From Marisa cornuarietis (lineage: Eukaryota; Mollusca; Gastropoda; Architaenioglossa; Ampullariidae), in contig SMMW01000511.1 in the NCBI GenBank assembly GCA_004794655.1, positions 921,001-985,000 of the forward strand: a stretch of 64,000 bases of DNA. Reading direction: 5' to 3'. Position 1 is the first letter of the stretch. Each line of letters starts with the position of its first letter. This document shows positions 36,402 to 49,840 of the stretch, one piece after another. The notes beneath the pieces were generated by a model. It searched no databases and had not been told where the DNA came from. It saw only the letters and a list, made by a program, of their open reading frames with translations. The translations under genes were made by a program, and so were the position numbers.

Positions 36402-36432
36402 CTCTGCCTTGCCATGGCACGGCGTTAAACAC
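36402..36432 (+). mobile_element. SINE family 2-like 3' fragment inside the Tc1 region
   Basis: TGCCTTGCCATGGCACGGCG followed by TTAAACAC and an A-rich CAAA repeat resembles the 3' end of SINE family 2. It is too short to be certain. Confidence 0.35.
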
Positions 36433-37655
36433 AAACAAACAAACAAGCAAACAAATCTGCCTTGCCATGTAGATGTCTTGCCATTGCCCGTATTTTTTGT
36501 GGGTTCAATGAACTTTTGTGCTTGACTGCTGTACTGAGCAAGACCAAGACCAAACTGGATCATCATCAAATTCGCGCTGACTGTTACTCTACACAACAAA
36601 TTTACTAACAAAGAGTTTGCAGGACTTGCTCACTGTTGGCTAAAACATGATTAATAAATATGTAGAAAATATGAAGCTGTCTTTTCCATGGTTTTGAGCA
36701 GTATACGTTCGGAAAGGCCTGTGTAAACTTATTTTAAACTGAGTCTACTCCTTAAAAGTTAAAACATAATTTTTATTAATATAATTAGTATAATTAATAT
36801 AATTATACCTCCATATGCTTGTTGGGACGATCAAAAACTAAAGTTTACAAATTGTAAAAAGAATGTGAAATGTAACACTTCAGAAATGAGATCAAAGTCG
36901 TAATGAGTAATTTAATTAGAGGTTGTTTTTAATATCATTTAATTATTTAAAAAATCATTTTGGGATTATTCTCCTGATTTACAGTGAATAGTACAATTTG
37001 ATCAATTGTTTGCATTGTATCTGCTTGAAAGTTTTAGGATGTTGACATGGATCAAATTATACAGGAAGCATTTACGAGAGCAGTTTTATTTGCGGTGTTC
37101 AAGGAATGAAACAATTATTTCCAGATGATGCATTGTCTTGTTAGGCCTGTTTGACTTTCCCAACCTAAATTTGACATTCCTGGTTTTATTTTTCTGAGCT
37201 CGCTTTTGTAGGTTACATTTCGAGACTCTGTATTTTACAGTGAGTATGTAGTACTCATGTCTATTTAAAAGAATACCAAAGGGAATGTGGATGATATTTT
37301 TAAATTTGTGAAACAGTAATTAATAATGGACAGTTCAAGAAAAACAATCAAGGAACTTGAAAGAATTGCCATTGTGTAAAGGCAGTGTGATATTTCACTC
37401 AAAGCAAACACACAGCTTTTACTATCCTGCATTTAAATGAACTAATAAAATATCGAGTAGTGTACAGAGCAGTTTGAGATATGGTCAGGTGGCATTGCAG
37501 GAAACTGAAAACTAGTCTGTAATGAGTTGATGGATTTTTACAAATATATTAACAAAGTTCAGGTTCTAAAGGTTCTTCAGGGCCATAAAATATAAACTCA
37601 TTGATCCTATGCATTGTAGTATTAATGTAAACTCTGCCAGGACTGACTGTATGAG

Positions 37656-37695
37656 TGGTTGGTTGGTTGGTTGGTTGGTTGGTTGGTTGGTTGGT
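37656..37695. repeat. (GGTT)n microsatellite
   Basis: About ten GGTT units. Confidence 0.95.
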
Positions 37696-38907
37696 ATTAT
37701 ATTAAAATGGCCATATATAGATAGCTACACTGACACCATGAACATGTGGCAGACACTATTTGGAAAGAAACACCGACAGCAGAAGTTGAAAATAAGCTTG
37801 CTACGCATACTGTACTCTTCTCGTGGGCATTATTGGTAATGGGCAATTTTTGCTAACGGGTGTGTGGTTCTATGTGTGTACAACTTCTGTTGTGACATCG
37901 GAGCACAATCCTGTTCTCTGCAAGGGAATATCAAACTAAGTCTAATTTATTTACCACCTTCTGGGAAACATATTTATAATCTTTTATGGAATAGTTGAAC
38001 TGTCCAAAGTTGAATCATCTAAAGAAAACGTATCATTCTGTTAGTTTCAGACATATAAAACTGTACTGTTAGAGTATACTGAGTAAGTAAGTCAGTAAGC
38101 TAGTCAAATACCAGCAGACACATCCTCCCTAAACAAGTATAAAATACAGTTGGTATTCCAGCATTATCAGTAACATGTTTTCTCAATTAAAATTCAATTT
38201 TAATGAAAATAATGACAGATGTTTACAAGGGTCAAACTGGCAACCACTGATCGAGTGTTCACATAGTCGTCTGGAGCAGTCGAATCAAATATACTTTTGA
38301 TTTAACGACTACATCAGTAGACTGCACACCATGCACATCAGTGTCAGTCCAGCTACATTCTGCTTGCACATTGGACCAGAGTAGCTCCCTACACGAGCAA
38401 GACTGCCAAGATAATAAAACCTGACCTAAAGGGACCCAACCCAGTTCAGATGTCGTTGCACGGGTATTCGTCCTCGGGTGGTTATCCTTGTGTTTGCAAG
38501 ACTAACCTAAAATTAACAGCCGTGGATAAGACTTACGACCTTTCAGTCGGCTTTTAATGTCGGTTGTAGGCCAGAAATTTCCAATGACTCGTTGATGAAG
38601 AACTTGACAGTGGCCACCATTTTAAGAGAATGGAGCACAAATTTACATGTCTAATGGACAGTGGACTGAGGTCACGTGATCTATCAAGTCACTGCACTGG
38701 AGCGAGGTTCCTAACGTCCGTTTCCGTTAGCTCAGGCGATGTGGTTGATCGACAAAATGTTGATCGAAGTCCCGCTTTAAACTCATACAATTTAACTTCA
38801 ATCAGCGGATATATTTTTCTGTCGAAAACTAAACTTGTATTTAACTGTAAACTGTGAAAGGAGGCTGACTGAGGACTCTGAGGTGTGGCGAGATAAGAAT
38901 ACAGTGA

Positions 38908-38938
38908 TGAGAGAGAGAGAGAGAGAGAGAATGAGTGT

Positions 38939-38970
<32 letters not shown>

Positions 38971-38974
38971 ATGA

Positions 38975-39008
<34 letters not shown>

Positions 39009-39086
39009 AAGAAAATGAGTGTGTGTGTGTGTGAGAGAGAATGTGTGTGTGTGTGTGAGAAAGAGAGAGAGAGAAAATGAGTGTGG

Positions 39087-39144
<58 letters not shown>
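38908..39144. repeat. Compound (GA)n(GT)n microsatellite
   Basis: Alternating blocks of GAGA and GTGT separated by AATGAGTG, repeated four to five times and ending in a long GT run. Confidence 0.95.
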
Positions 39145-39146
<2 letters not shown>

Positions 39147-40768
39147 TGGAAGACGTAGATGGTTTTGATCTCTACAGATATACCACTAAAAATCCATAGA
39201 TTGGTGAATCTTGCAAAATGACATACGGATGATGATACATTTACTTAGCTTCGACAAAATTCTTAAATGCAACCCCCCCCCCCTTAAAAAAAAGAATGTA
39301 GGTAAAACAGGGCAAAGCAAAGCATGAACGCAAACAGAACTAAACCAGATGGACGAATAAATACCGGCGACAAAGAGCTCCGGCGATTATTTAAAGCTTC
39401 CATAGCGGACCTGTGTTAAAGGGGCGGGTAGCTGATTACTCGCTGTGTACTCTGTAGGCAGCTAACGGTCAATGTGGGTCCATTAGAGACCCACCCTGTG
39501 TCATTTGTGAGTTGAGATGATCACAATGAAAGCAGGTTTACAGACCGCACTGTGCAACCTTTATCTTCCCACTCACAGGAACTAGTGGATGTGATGAAAG
39601 GGACTGACAACAGCCGGACAAGACTCACATTTCGCAGTCATAAACAATATTTGACTAACAGTCTGAGACTTTGAAATATTCTGTCTCCTTATAGGGCATG
39701 TTAAATATGTATGTCGATTTTTTTGTGTCTAACAAAAATAGGACAGAATAGAAACAAAACATAAATTATGAAGAAAGAGAAAAATACAGTAAAAAAACAA
39801 CAAAATGAGTAAGAGGAAAATGAAAAAATTAAGAAAACATATAAATGCAAAAATAACGGCAACAATGTGTTAGAAAGTCAGAGAGTACATGTTTATATGG
39901 CAGTACATCATCAAGGAAACAAGAAACGAAAAGTAGATTAAATTGTCATAAGATGGCAGAGAAGTAAATTGTATCACGTGACAAGGTCTTCTTGTTGATG
40001 TGCGGTGTTACAAGACTAGTTACTTAGCAGACCGAAGGAACTTATAAAAGTTTGTAGCACATTGAAGAAAGTCAGTGATTAGTAAGCCAGACCGATGTTA
40101 GACATGTTTCCCACACCATGACTGATATTGTTATCAGTAGACAGTATAACAAGACTCCACAACACATTGCCAGGATTTTCTTGTATCAGAACAAGTTTTT
40201 TTCGCCTCTTAATCATCAGCTCTACGAGAAAAAGAAATGACATTCAGAATTATTTCCGCTCTCTCTCTATCTCTCTCTCTCCCATTTGGATGCTGTACTC
40301 GTTCAGAAGATGGATATCCCCGATCTCCTGAAATAGAAAAATCAGATTTGTTAGTTAAGTACAATGGCTGCTGGTGTAATTTGTTTCCAACAATGCGTTT
40401 AGAAAGCAGTCGGCCTTTGAGCTGTTGGTGTTTGGCGGGACACAAAGTGAATTCGATTTGTCAGGCGTAGCTCGCAAAAACAAACAGCTTGCCTTTGATG
40501 TATGCACCTGAAGCTAGATGGACCTTTTCAGCCATAGTCTGTTTTTAAACCGTTTACAGCGTCTTTTGAGTCAGTTTGTCGTTGATAAAGCTGGGTTAGC
40601 CATTGTTCTCCTTTAGAATATCACGAACAGGATTGGGCCAGCACAACATGACTGACTCAGTGACTGGGTGCACGTCCAGACATTCATGTGCTTGGGTGGT
40701 GTTGTAGGTGTTTGTGTTTAGGTGTGTGTGGGTACAATGTGTTCACGAAAATTTTTCTTCCTTGAATA

Positions 40769-40955
40769 AGACGGTCCGGTGGGGCAACGGTTAGCGCCTG
40801 TCACCAATACAGTGAAAGTTGGCTGTCCTGGATTCAGTTCTCGTCTCGGGCACGCTGTTCTTTCTCTGCATGTGGCATCTGTTTACAGGACTAGCTGCCT
40901 TGCTGTGATATAGCCTTAGTTGCTGGCTCGGCCTAAAATACCAATTAAAGAAAAA
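40769..40955 (+). mobile_element. tRNA-derived SINE, family 2, with 13-bp target-site duplication
   Basis: Plus-strand copy of the element at 9.73 kb: GGTCCGGTGGGGCAACGGTT, then CACCAATACAGTGAAAGTTG, then GATATAGCCTTAGTTGCTGG. It is flanked by TCTTCCTTGAATA at 40756-40768 and 40956-40968. The open frames through it are accidental. Confidence 0.8.
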
Positions 40956-41825
40956 TCTTCCTTGAATACATATGAAAACTTCCACTTTGATGCTCTCTGA
41001 AGAGAAAACACAAAGCCTCGATTATTTTCAACCTGTTGAGGGAATTACATTTTGCTGTACTTGACCACAAGAGTGTTGGTGACTGACTATAGCTGCTAGC
41101 ACAGTACACAACTAGTCAGCATCTCAAACATTATCTACTTCTGGGGGTCAGAAACACAGACATGCAAGCCGGACACTATCGTCTAGCAGCTAAACTGTTA
41201 GTAGTTTATAAGCAGTTTAGCTGAGGTGGATGTTAGCATCCATAAGGATGTGTCTACGCCCCGCTGGTCTCTGACTGCGACATAACTGCGATCATTTGTG
41301 AGAGTGATGATGACGATGAAAGTGTCGATAATGTCCATTTGCGACTATTGTTGTGTTCAGGTCCCAAACGGCGGGGTGCGATTTGAATGGAAGCTGCTAA
41401 CAGGAGCTCAAACCACCGCAATGCAGGCTTAAAGAAGAGGGAGCCGACGATCAGCGATTACTTCAGATACAGGCTGGTCCACCAGCGCCACTCTGCGGCG
41501 TGGACGGTAAAGTTTTTGTCTGCGTTATCGACCTTTGGTGCTGCTTCTCTGATCTGTGACGGCTGAGGTGAACTACGGTGGCTTAAATAGTCTTATTCGG
41601 CTCTCTAGGGAGAGATGTTTAGAGAGATGTTTGAAAGTTGGCTAATGCTGTTTACTTTGCATAAAATTAACACTAATTTGCTTGTGTTAAAGAATGTTTG
41701 CTCAGCCCAAAACATGTTCTTTTTTTAAATATTTGGTTTTATTTTCAATTTGTTAAAATTGTCATTCCACTTCTTATATAGACGTTATTACCAGAAAGGA
41801 TAACAGCTAACTGAACGTAACAGGA

Positions 41826-41851
41826 ATGATGATGATGATGATGATGATGAT

Positions 41852-41939
<88 letters not shown>
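41826..41939. repeat. (GAT)n microsatellite
   Basis: About 38 GAT/ATG units with one break near 41850. The poly-Ser/poly-Ile frames through it are artefacts. Confidence 0.97.
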
Positions 41940-44900
41940 CTTAAACTCAGGTGGGAAGGGTAGTTACAGGAAAGGATTGAGAAGTAGGAGTGTAAGGGCT
42001 GAGCGGAGAACACAAGACAGGTAAACACACGAAGAAACAAAGCAGCTTCCCCCCCCCCCAACAACAACAACAACAAAAATCCAAGCAGATGTGACCATGT
42101 CATTTACTGTGCATGCACCACCACATCTCAATAGTAGATTTAATAAAAGACCAGGAAGCGTGTGTGCGCTGACTTAATTTTGCAGTTGATGATATTGATA
42201 TAATTTGCTTTTCGTTTCGCTTGAATAATTTCCACAAGTAATAACTACTTTAGACTAATAAATACATGTTTACAGCAAATAAATGATTATATAGAGGATC
42301 ACGAAAATTTATCACACGTGATTGTAGTAAATATTTACAACAAAATGATAAAGAGAACAATGATCCTGATGATGTTGACTATGCCGAAGCTGTTGTTTCT
42401 CTGACATTCTAATATGAAACAATATTTCGTGTTTTTTGGTGAACCTTTTGTTTTTGTTGCCGTTTACTCTTACTTTTCATATCTCTGTGTCGAAAAAAAT
42501 AGTTATCTTTCTCTTGCTTTTCTTTTGCCAGTTTACTGACAAGTAGAAATTTCTCAAGACTAGCGACCTAATGGTTACCAAGCTAAGCCAGGAGGCGGGG
42601 CGGCACGTTAACATTAACCGAAGCAAGAAAGTTTATCGACAGCCTCTTTCTTTGCTTGACTAATATCTGTTGCATTCTCCTCGCCCAACTTCTCTGAAGG
42701 CGATAATTGCGCTTTGAATCTGTGCGGCAATTGGACCAGCTCCATCAGGCTCGCCGAGATCCATGATTATGGTTTGGAATAGCCGAGCTGATTTCCCGGC
42801 ATTCATCTTTGACCGATTGTGCCACTCTTCGCCGCCATCCCGCTTTACGATGGTCACGTGACGCGTCAAGATACTGTCTGTGAGGGGAGGGCTATGGGAT
42901 GGAGCCGACATGCTTTCGCTCTCTCCTAGTTTCCCCGCTGTGCCACTTTTATTTTTTGTTGTTTTTTTGGGTTTTTTTTTTGGCGAAATCTTATTCAAGG
43001 AATGGTGAATGAGCCTCACGAAAAGGTCTTGTCCATGCACATTGCAACACAGCCGGCCCTCAATCGTCAGTGAACTGGCTGCATTTACACATTCCTTAAC
43101 ACTCTTTGATAATTAACCCTCATTTTCTCTTTATTAACTTTTCGAAAAATCATTTTATATACTTGAAAAAGCGACAAACTCTTAGCTACATTTCTATAAA
43201 CGTCAGTTTAACCGAGAGAAAATGAAACTTTATTATTATTTTTTTTTAATGTAGAAATTTATGTTCTCCAAGCATCTCCCTTTGTGTTGTAATTTGTATT
43301 TAATGTTTTAGACTGTCGTGTGGTATGAACACTTTCATGTGGATTTTAAAAGAAGTTGCAATTATCCTGTTGCTATCTGAATAGAGTACAAGGAACAAGG
43401 GCATTTTTAAGTGTACATTTAATGGTCTACGTATTTCTTTTCGTCGTGAAATATTTGTGTCGACCGTTATTTGAAATAAAACGTTTTTATCAAAATATTT
43501 ACCATTCAAAAACTGACGGACTGCAGCTACAGTTCAAGGTTCCGCTGTGGTCATCGAGATTAAAGGTTAGCTGGTTTCCATAAAATCTGGTTTTCCATAT
43601 ATCCAACCACACTTTATGTCTAGCGACTGTGTTGCGTTCTTGGGTTTTATATATATATATAGTCACGCGAGATGTAAGCTAAAGTTCGAGGATACTCGAG
43701 ACCGTGATGCGCTAATGACAAACCAAATGAGGACCTAGTCAGTCTGATCCTGTAGATCTTTTGCCACTGGCAGCAGAAATGAAAGCTTTTTTTAAAAAGC
43801 GCCTGGCACAGTAAACACAGTGCTAGTAGTTGAAACAGTTCGCATGCGCCGTTAGTCTCACCCAGAATCCCTCGTTTCAGCTCTCATCGACGTGCGCCCA
43901 GCGATTTTCCATCTCAGAAAGGCAGCCCATCCAAAGCGCTTCCTAAAGTGGCATCAGGCATAACCCAGCATGCCACGCGTGCTTGGTCCACTTCCGGTCT
44001 TCAGAAACGGTCACTTCGCTGGCAAATAGCAGTGGAATCGGGTCTCGGCGTATCCTGCACGAATGTTTTCTGGAGGGCACGCGAGAAGGGAATCAGACAA
44101 GTCGACAAAGACCAGATTTGCCCCTTAAAATAAATTACTTTTGCTTCTTAGTACGCCACAAAAGGTAGACCTGGACTTTGGGGCAGCTTGACGTGAATAG
44201 AGGTCTACAACTCCAGGCTGCGGGTACACGGGTACGTGGGGGGGTCACAGCTGGTAAATAAGGGGTCAGTCACAGCTGTATGATTAGTGTCAAGGCCATA
44301 CCTATTAAATACAGGTTTGCGGGCGTCCCAGCTGTAGATCAGGTACGGAGTTAAAGCTATAGAATTCCTGGCAAAGATTCAGCTATATATTATAATTTTC
44401 GACTGGATCAAAGCTGTCCACCTACGAGTGCGACTAAGGCTGTGTAATCAGTGGCTGGGTTACAGCTGTACAATTAACGGTAATTAACGGTCACAGCTGT
44501 ACAACTGGGTCTCCTGTGAGCGTAGCTCATGGCGAACGGTTCATTTCTTTTAGAGGAAAGCTCCGGAAGATCAGAAGCAGGCATTTCCCTTGACTTGCAT
44601 GAGTAGGACAGACAAGAGACTGGGGTAGTGGTGGCTGGGATCACGACGATGGAAAACTGGACACAGCCTGATCATTACGGCTACACGGAATTAAGACAAA
44701 CAAACGAGGGGATAGGAGATGACCTGGCTTCCTGTACGGGGTGCGTGGCGTCAGCGTGAACATGAATGCGGTTCGATCATTTAGTCCGCCATTTGTTTGC
44801 TGTCAGGCTGCACACAGGCGCAGAGTCCCTCGGTCGCGCTGTCGAATGACTTGCGAGGTCAGTGGGGTCAACGCGGAATTTACGTTTGGTCTTAAAAGAC

Positions 44901-45089
44901 CGCCGCCAGGGTGTTGACTGACCACATTTATACACACTCAGTGTTTGCACGTGGGGGCCGACTTCAAATGGGCCTGGGTATTCTAGCCTACGACAGTCTG
45001 AGAGAGAGAGAGAGAGAGGGAGTGTGCGTTTATAAAAGACAGAGGAACAGAGAACATCTGGGCTTGTGCATTGTGTATGCGTATGTGCG

Positions 45090-45094
45090 CTTGC

Positions 45095-45131
<37 letters not shown>

Positions 45132-45210
45132 CATGTGCGCTTGCTTGTGTGTGTGTGTGTGTATGCGTATGTGCGCTTGCTTGTGTGTGTGTGTGTGTGT
45201 GTGTGTGAAA
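45090..45210. repeat. Compound GT-rich repeat with a duplicated GTGCGCTTGCTT motif
   Basis: Three copies of TATGTGCGCTTGCTTGTG-like sequence separated by (GT)n. Confidence 0.85.
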
Positions 45211-46749
45211 ATTTGTGACCGAGAGAGATAGAGAAAAAGAGGGAGAAAAAGAGATTAGGGGAGGGTGTGTGGCGGTCAATTGGTGTGACCGAGGATCAGT
45301 GTTTAAGGAAATCCTACTGTTGCTGCTTTGGTAATAGAAATGCATTAAACACATCGCCTGTAGCGTTCAGTAAATACTCTGCATCCTAGATAACAGTTGG
45401 GAGCAGCCCATAAACCTTTTATCGCTTTCCGAGTTTTGTCATTGAAGACAAACAGAGATCAATCAGCTGGCTGTTGTTGAAGTCGATAAAATAACCCCAG
45501 ACTTGTACTAACAACAGCAGCTAACAAAGTGGAAATTGCGACCCGAGGCCTGCAGCCCCAACACGTGCTGGCGATAATAACTTGATTGGCTTTGGGGACC
45601 TGGCAGATTGCATGTGCAGCTGCGCGTGTCACAACAGAAGTTTTTGGGGGGCACATTTTTTTAATGTAAACTAAAGCTCAGTCAACAGCAGCAGCAGCAG
45701 AAGATTGCAGGTCAGCCTCTTAACTCACGAAACATTCAGGAAGAATCGATGACAAATTTGGATTCAGTAGGAGACACTGCAGCTTCACAGGTAAGACAGT
45801 GTATTAAAGATAATGAGTGAGATGAGCGCCGACTCTCCACGCTGCCTCTAGTGAGTTCAGCTCATGAGGACCCCTCTGTTGAGTGGATACAAATCAGCCT
45901 CTTGCTTCTATGGAAGGTCTTTCACTTTTGTAGAAAATGAGCCCCCCTGTTCCTGGAAATTCAGCTGATCAAGAGAATCACAACATAATTTATTTATGTT
46001 ACTGACAATTATCCTGGGCAGATCAACCATACTTCTGTGGGGTTAGAATCTATTAAAATTAGTAATAAACTTTCATCCATTTCGCTTTTACTTTTCAACG
46101 TCTAAAGCGGCAAAGTGCGTGGCTAAAATCTTAAATATTTCATCTTCTTTTGATTTATACATCAGTTTTCTATAGAACTTAACTAATTAAACAAATATTT
46201 AACTTGTAGTGCATCTATAGAATCGGATTATACGCTTTTCTTATATTTATGTACAAAGTTGTAACCTGGACAGGACCTCGTGAACAATGGTGCGCAATCG
46301 GTGCATTCTTTTGTTAACTTCATAGACCTGCGATGCTGTAAAAAAAAGTATAATAGCCTGGTGAACATTTTAAAACAAAACAGTGTGAAAAAATACTTGG
46401 ACGTTATTTTTACTGAAACATGTGCCTCTTAGCCATGAGCTTCAATAAACAGTTTATAAAACCACTAACACGAGGTAAGAACTTCCATTGCTTCTCTTTT
46501 AAAATTGTCTTTTAAACATTTCTTTGTCTAGACTAATATGTTTTAACCAGGACTCAGAAACAAGTTGATCAAGCAACAGCTCAGAGAGAACAGGATCAGG
46601 AAAACAATTTAATAAAAGAAAACAGAAGAAATGATTTATGATTACTTTGATCACAGCAAGGACTTGTGCTTCACATGGTCGAGGGCTCTCTAAGCATCTG
46701 CAGACTTTAAAACAGCTTTGTCCATATCTTTCACAATATTGTGCTACCA

Positions 46750-46755
<6 letters not shown>

Positions 46756-46826
<71 letters not shown>
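46756..46826. repeat. (CA)n microsatellite
   Basis: About 35 pure CA units. Confidence 0.97.
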
Positions 46827-46828
<2 letters not shown>

Positions 46829-47202
46829 GGCAAATATGAAATTTGTCATCACAATTCTGTAGCTAACAATACAAACGTTTCTTTACTTTCTTTACAAAGA
46901 AGAAAACATAAAGCCAGCTGACATTGTTACATGAGAGCAGAACAAACTCTACCTCAGCTCAAACATTCTCCTCTTGTAACAGTGTTAATAAGTAAGAACA
47001 TCGCTTACACGCAATCAGTAAATTTGGAACAGTGGTGGGATTGCAATATATTTATATATCTATAATTTAGATCGTTATATATAGTTTAATAAACCCTTGA
47101 AGTATATGTTAATGCACAAACAAGCAGACTATCTTAGCATTTCCGGTAACTTTAAAAAATGTGAGATTGCATATAATCTTCACTACTAAAGCAACATTTA
47201 TT

Positions 47203-47468
47203 ACAAGGCAAGGCAAAGGTAAAGGTTGTCTCCTGACCTTCTTCGGTCGTTGAGGGAGTGAGGTGTGAGGAGCCATACTTTTCTAGAGGCCAGTAGTGAT
47301 CATCTCACCCTCGCTACCTTACCTTCCCCAACCCTCTATAGAGTCAGGTACCTATTCCCGCCAGCTGGATCCACTGGGGGAAGTTTGCTGGGCTATACGG
47401 GTATCGAACCGGCGCGCCACTCAGTTCGGACAGTCAGAGCTCTACTTACTCGGCTATCCGCCTTCCCC
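47203..47468 (-). mobile_element. tRNA-derived SINE, family 1, second copy
   Basis: Reverse-complement copy of the element at 10.25 kb. The tRNA-like head lies at the right end (GCGGATAGCCGAGTAAGTAG and GGTTCGATACCC). The shared body is GAATAGGTACCTGACTCTAT AGAGGGTTGGGGAA, and a tail of CCTTTACCTTTGCCTTG repeats points left. No clear target-site duplication was seen. It lies just below the last recognised exon of the cysteine-rich gene. Confidence 0.7.
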
Positions 47469-47576
47469 GTTATCAGGGTATATGTACAAGAACTGAAGCA
47501 TTTTTTTAATCTGTAAAAGAGGATCATTTTAAAGAGAAACGAATGAGACCAGAGAAAAACATAAAATGACACTTAC

Positions 47577-47699
47577 TTTGATCGTAGAAAATGTCGGTAA
47601 ATGGATTACAGATTTCAAAGCCGTCACAGCGACTGCAAGCCCTCAGGCAGACTGGTTCGTGGTGATAGTCAGGGGAAACGTCCAGAAAAAACCCACAAT
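47577..47699 (-). CDS. Cysteine-rich repeat gene, last module exon seen in the window
   Basis: Phase 1-1 exon ending CAAA|GTAAGT at 47577/47576. Two acceptors are possible. AAAAG at 47700 gives 123 nt, starting DCGFFLDVSPDYHHEPVCL. ACCAG at 47652 gives 75 nt, starting VCL as in the 138-nt exons. The longer form is preferred because its DYHH-x-P segment recurs in the related copy at 54.4 kb. The core RACSRCDGFEICNPFTD has EGF-like spacing. Because the exit phase is 1, more exons must follow below 47.5 kb; none was recognisable there, and the tail of the gene is unknown. Confidence 0.5.
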
Positions 47700-48088
47700 C
47701 TTTTATAGCTAATTGCAAAACTATTATGGTGCATAACTAAACAATCAGAGAAGATTATTAAATGATTACACTGGGACAAGTATACAACTCACACAGACAA
47801 CAATATAATTCAATTGCGGAACCTCTTCCCACAATGTTGACATCTATTATAATTCTCACAGAACAACTAAAAGCAAAAAGGTCACCGCACGTACATCCAC
47901 ACACACACACACACACACGCAGGCACACACAACCACCAACACACGAGCGCGCGCGTACACCCCCCCCCCCACACAAGCACATATAAACACAAAATTGCAG
48001 ACACAAAATGGACATTATTGCCTGAATAACCATAAAAATGGAGACAATTTTCATACATGAGACCCTGTTAAACATTTAAAACAATTAC

Positions 48089-48202
48089 CGTATCTGGAGA
48101 AAGGAGCAGCAAAGCCGGGATCGCACCCATACCTACAGACTCCAGCATAGAGATCACACGGCCAGGGTGTGTAACACCTGCCGCAACCTTCCAGATGGTT
48201 CT
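48089..48202 (-). CDS. Cysteine-rich repeat gene, EGF-like (MEGF-type) exon
   Basis: A 114-nt phase 1-1 exon with acceptor ATTTCAAG ending at 48203 and donor GTAATT from 48088. The peptide begins ENHLEGCGRCYTPWPCDLY and continues AGVCRYGCDPGFAAPFSRY. The spacing C-x2-C-x5-C-D-x6-C-x3-C-D-P-G-F is the truncated EGF of the MEGF10/draper/scavenger-receptor-F type: C..C.....CD...G.C..GC..GF. The final cysteine of such a module is absent here and may be replaced by the first Cys of the next exon (DC). This supports an extracellular, modular adhesion or recognition protein. Confidence 0.6.
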
Positions 48203-48308
48203 CTTGAAATCTGTTTGTATGACATACTGAGATGCGAAGAGTATAGTGTAAATCTTCTGATTATATAATTATATATTTACACACACAGTGTGTGTTTGTG
48301 TGTTTATA

Positions 48309-48317
<9 letters not shown>

Positions 48318-48391
<74 letters not shown>
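48318..48391. repeat. (CA)n microsatellite
   Basis: Pure CA run next to a TATATA block, in the intron between the 49.5 and 48.1 kb exons. Confidence 0.97.
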
Positions 48392-48392
<1 letters not shown>

Positions 48393-48762
48393 AAATAGTT
48401 GTTATAGAATGTAAACTAAGTCTCATAGTTTAACTGTTATAAAAGGTTACATACGAACACTAAACAACGTAAAAGGCGTTGGTGTTGTAAAACTCACGTG
48501 GAAGCACATAAACAGACACACACACCCACAAACATATACATACCCTCCCACTATCCCCACACTCACAGACTACTTCAGCTGTGAATTTCACCTACTGATA
48601 CAGTGAACAGTTCAAGTCATATCACAACAATGTGTAGACTGCAATTCAATGTTACGTAAATGTTTTTTTAAATTTTTTTTTTATCTGTTATTTAATTAAT
48701 CATAGTTTACAAGATGACACAGAAGTCTGAAAAAGACAAAGAATAACAAGAGAAAGAAAAGA

Positions 48763-48784
48763 TGATGATGATGATGATGACGAC

Positions 48785-48819
<35 letters not shown>

Positions 48820-48846
48820 CGACGATGATGATGACGATGACGACGT
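48763..48846. repeat. (GAT)n/(GAC)n microsatellite
   Basis: GAT units with GAC variants, in the same intron as the CA run at 48.3 kb. Confidence 0.95.
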
Positions 48847-49453
48847 GTCTAATTGGTTTTTAGCTTTTTTCTTTCTGTTGTTGCTCTTTTATTTTTTTTA
48901 AATCTTTTTCTTTACCTTAAACCAGACTTGAGGAGGACTAATGATTCATTATACAATACAAGAAAATTTAAGAGGTCGTGTCATTAGAAAAGATGCGAAT
49001 GATTTCCTGATAATTATGGGGTGGGAGTGTTTTCGATGTAATATCAGGTAATAGAAATTAGAAATGTATATTGCTTCAGTGAAAACTGTTTTAGCTATTA
49101 AAGGTTTTTTTATTTAGTGATGTATTTTTTCCAGCAATCGTTTCTTCCTTTAAAGATGAAGCAAAGCAATGTTGGTAGTTATATCACAGAAAAGGAATTT
49201 TTCACCTCGCCACCAAAGTGTCTAACAGAGGGAGTCTTTGTGTAGTCGCGATAGAAAAAAGATGGAAATATGTGAATGTGGAAATCGTGTTTATCATTTT
49301 GGCATGCACAATTAAAAAAGTACTTTATTAAATGCTAGAACTGTGATGTCAATGAAGTGATGGTGGTTGTACAAGACATATTGACGAGCTTCTAAAAGCA
49401 GTAACTGTTTAGTTAAAATTCACAGGAAATGGATTTTGGATTTTGCTCATTAC

Positions 49454-49591
49454 CTTCTTTACATGTATTTATAGTCCATTCTTCAGGACAAATCTGAGCA
49501 CATTTACAGCTGATGGAGTTGCAGGTTACAATGTCTTTATAGCGACAACAGGACGCAACGCAGTCTTCCTCATGCCTTCTAGCAGTGCAGA
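49454..49591 (-). CDS. Cysteine-rich repeat gene, 138-nt module exon 3
   Basis: A 138-nt phase 1-1 exon with acceptor TTTTTCCAG ending at 49592 and donor GTAATG from 49453. The module begins VCTARRHEEDCVASCCRYK, continues DIVTCNSISCKCAQIC and ends PEEWTINTCKE. It has nine cysteines, at 2, 11, 15, 16, 24, 29, 31, 35 and 44. Six of them follow C-x8-C-x3-C-x8-C-x4-C-x-C, close to the CS-alpha/beta signature of defensins and scorpion-type peptides. The three extra cysteines and the context of a multi-exon protein argue against a free defensin. It joins its neighbours through GTC (Val) codons split over the junction, as in the other 138-nt exons. Confidence 0.65.
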
Positions 49592-49840
49592 CTGGAAAAA
49601 TCCGCGGAGACAAACTTTACGGGATTATCGCAACTACAGATCACGAAATAAGCATAATATTACTTAAAATATTCCTTGAGTAAGATTTACACGACATGCA
49701 CTGTCCCATCATGTATGTATACATGTACATCTGAACTAATTGTTTACTTGCTAGATGACTTGACTTTTGAAACAGATGTTAGTGTTGATACATAGACACT
49801 TGCCGTGATAAAAACATTTTTGTTTAGTCAACAGTGGGAA

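Larger units (their letters stand above)
36434..40755. other. No gene recognised
   Basis: AT-rich sequence with the GGTT and GA/GT microsatellites. A poly-C/poly-A patch lies at 39272-39292. No splice-bounded open frames with a recognisable domain. Confidence 0.5.
40970..47202. other. No gene recognised
   Basis: Contains the GAT, GT and CA repeats listed. 44200-44520 has several loosely repeated GTCACAGCTGTA-like phrases. Further 3' exons of the cysteine-rich gene could lie here but were not recognised. Confidence 0.5.

Noticed and set aside
42660..43040. 126-codon minus-strand frame
   Set aside because: It includes a poly-Lys/Asn A-T tract and has no domain, splice context or similarity to neighbours.
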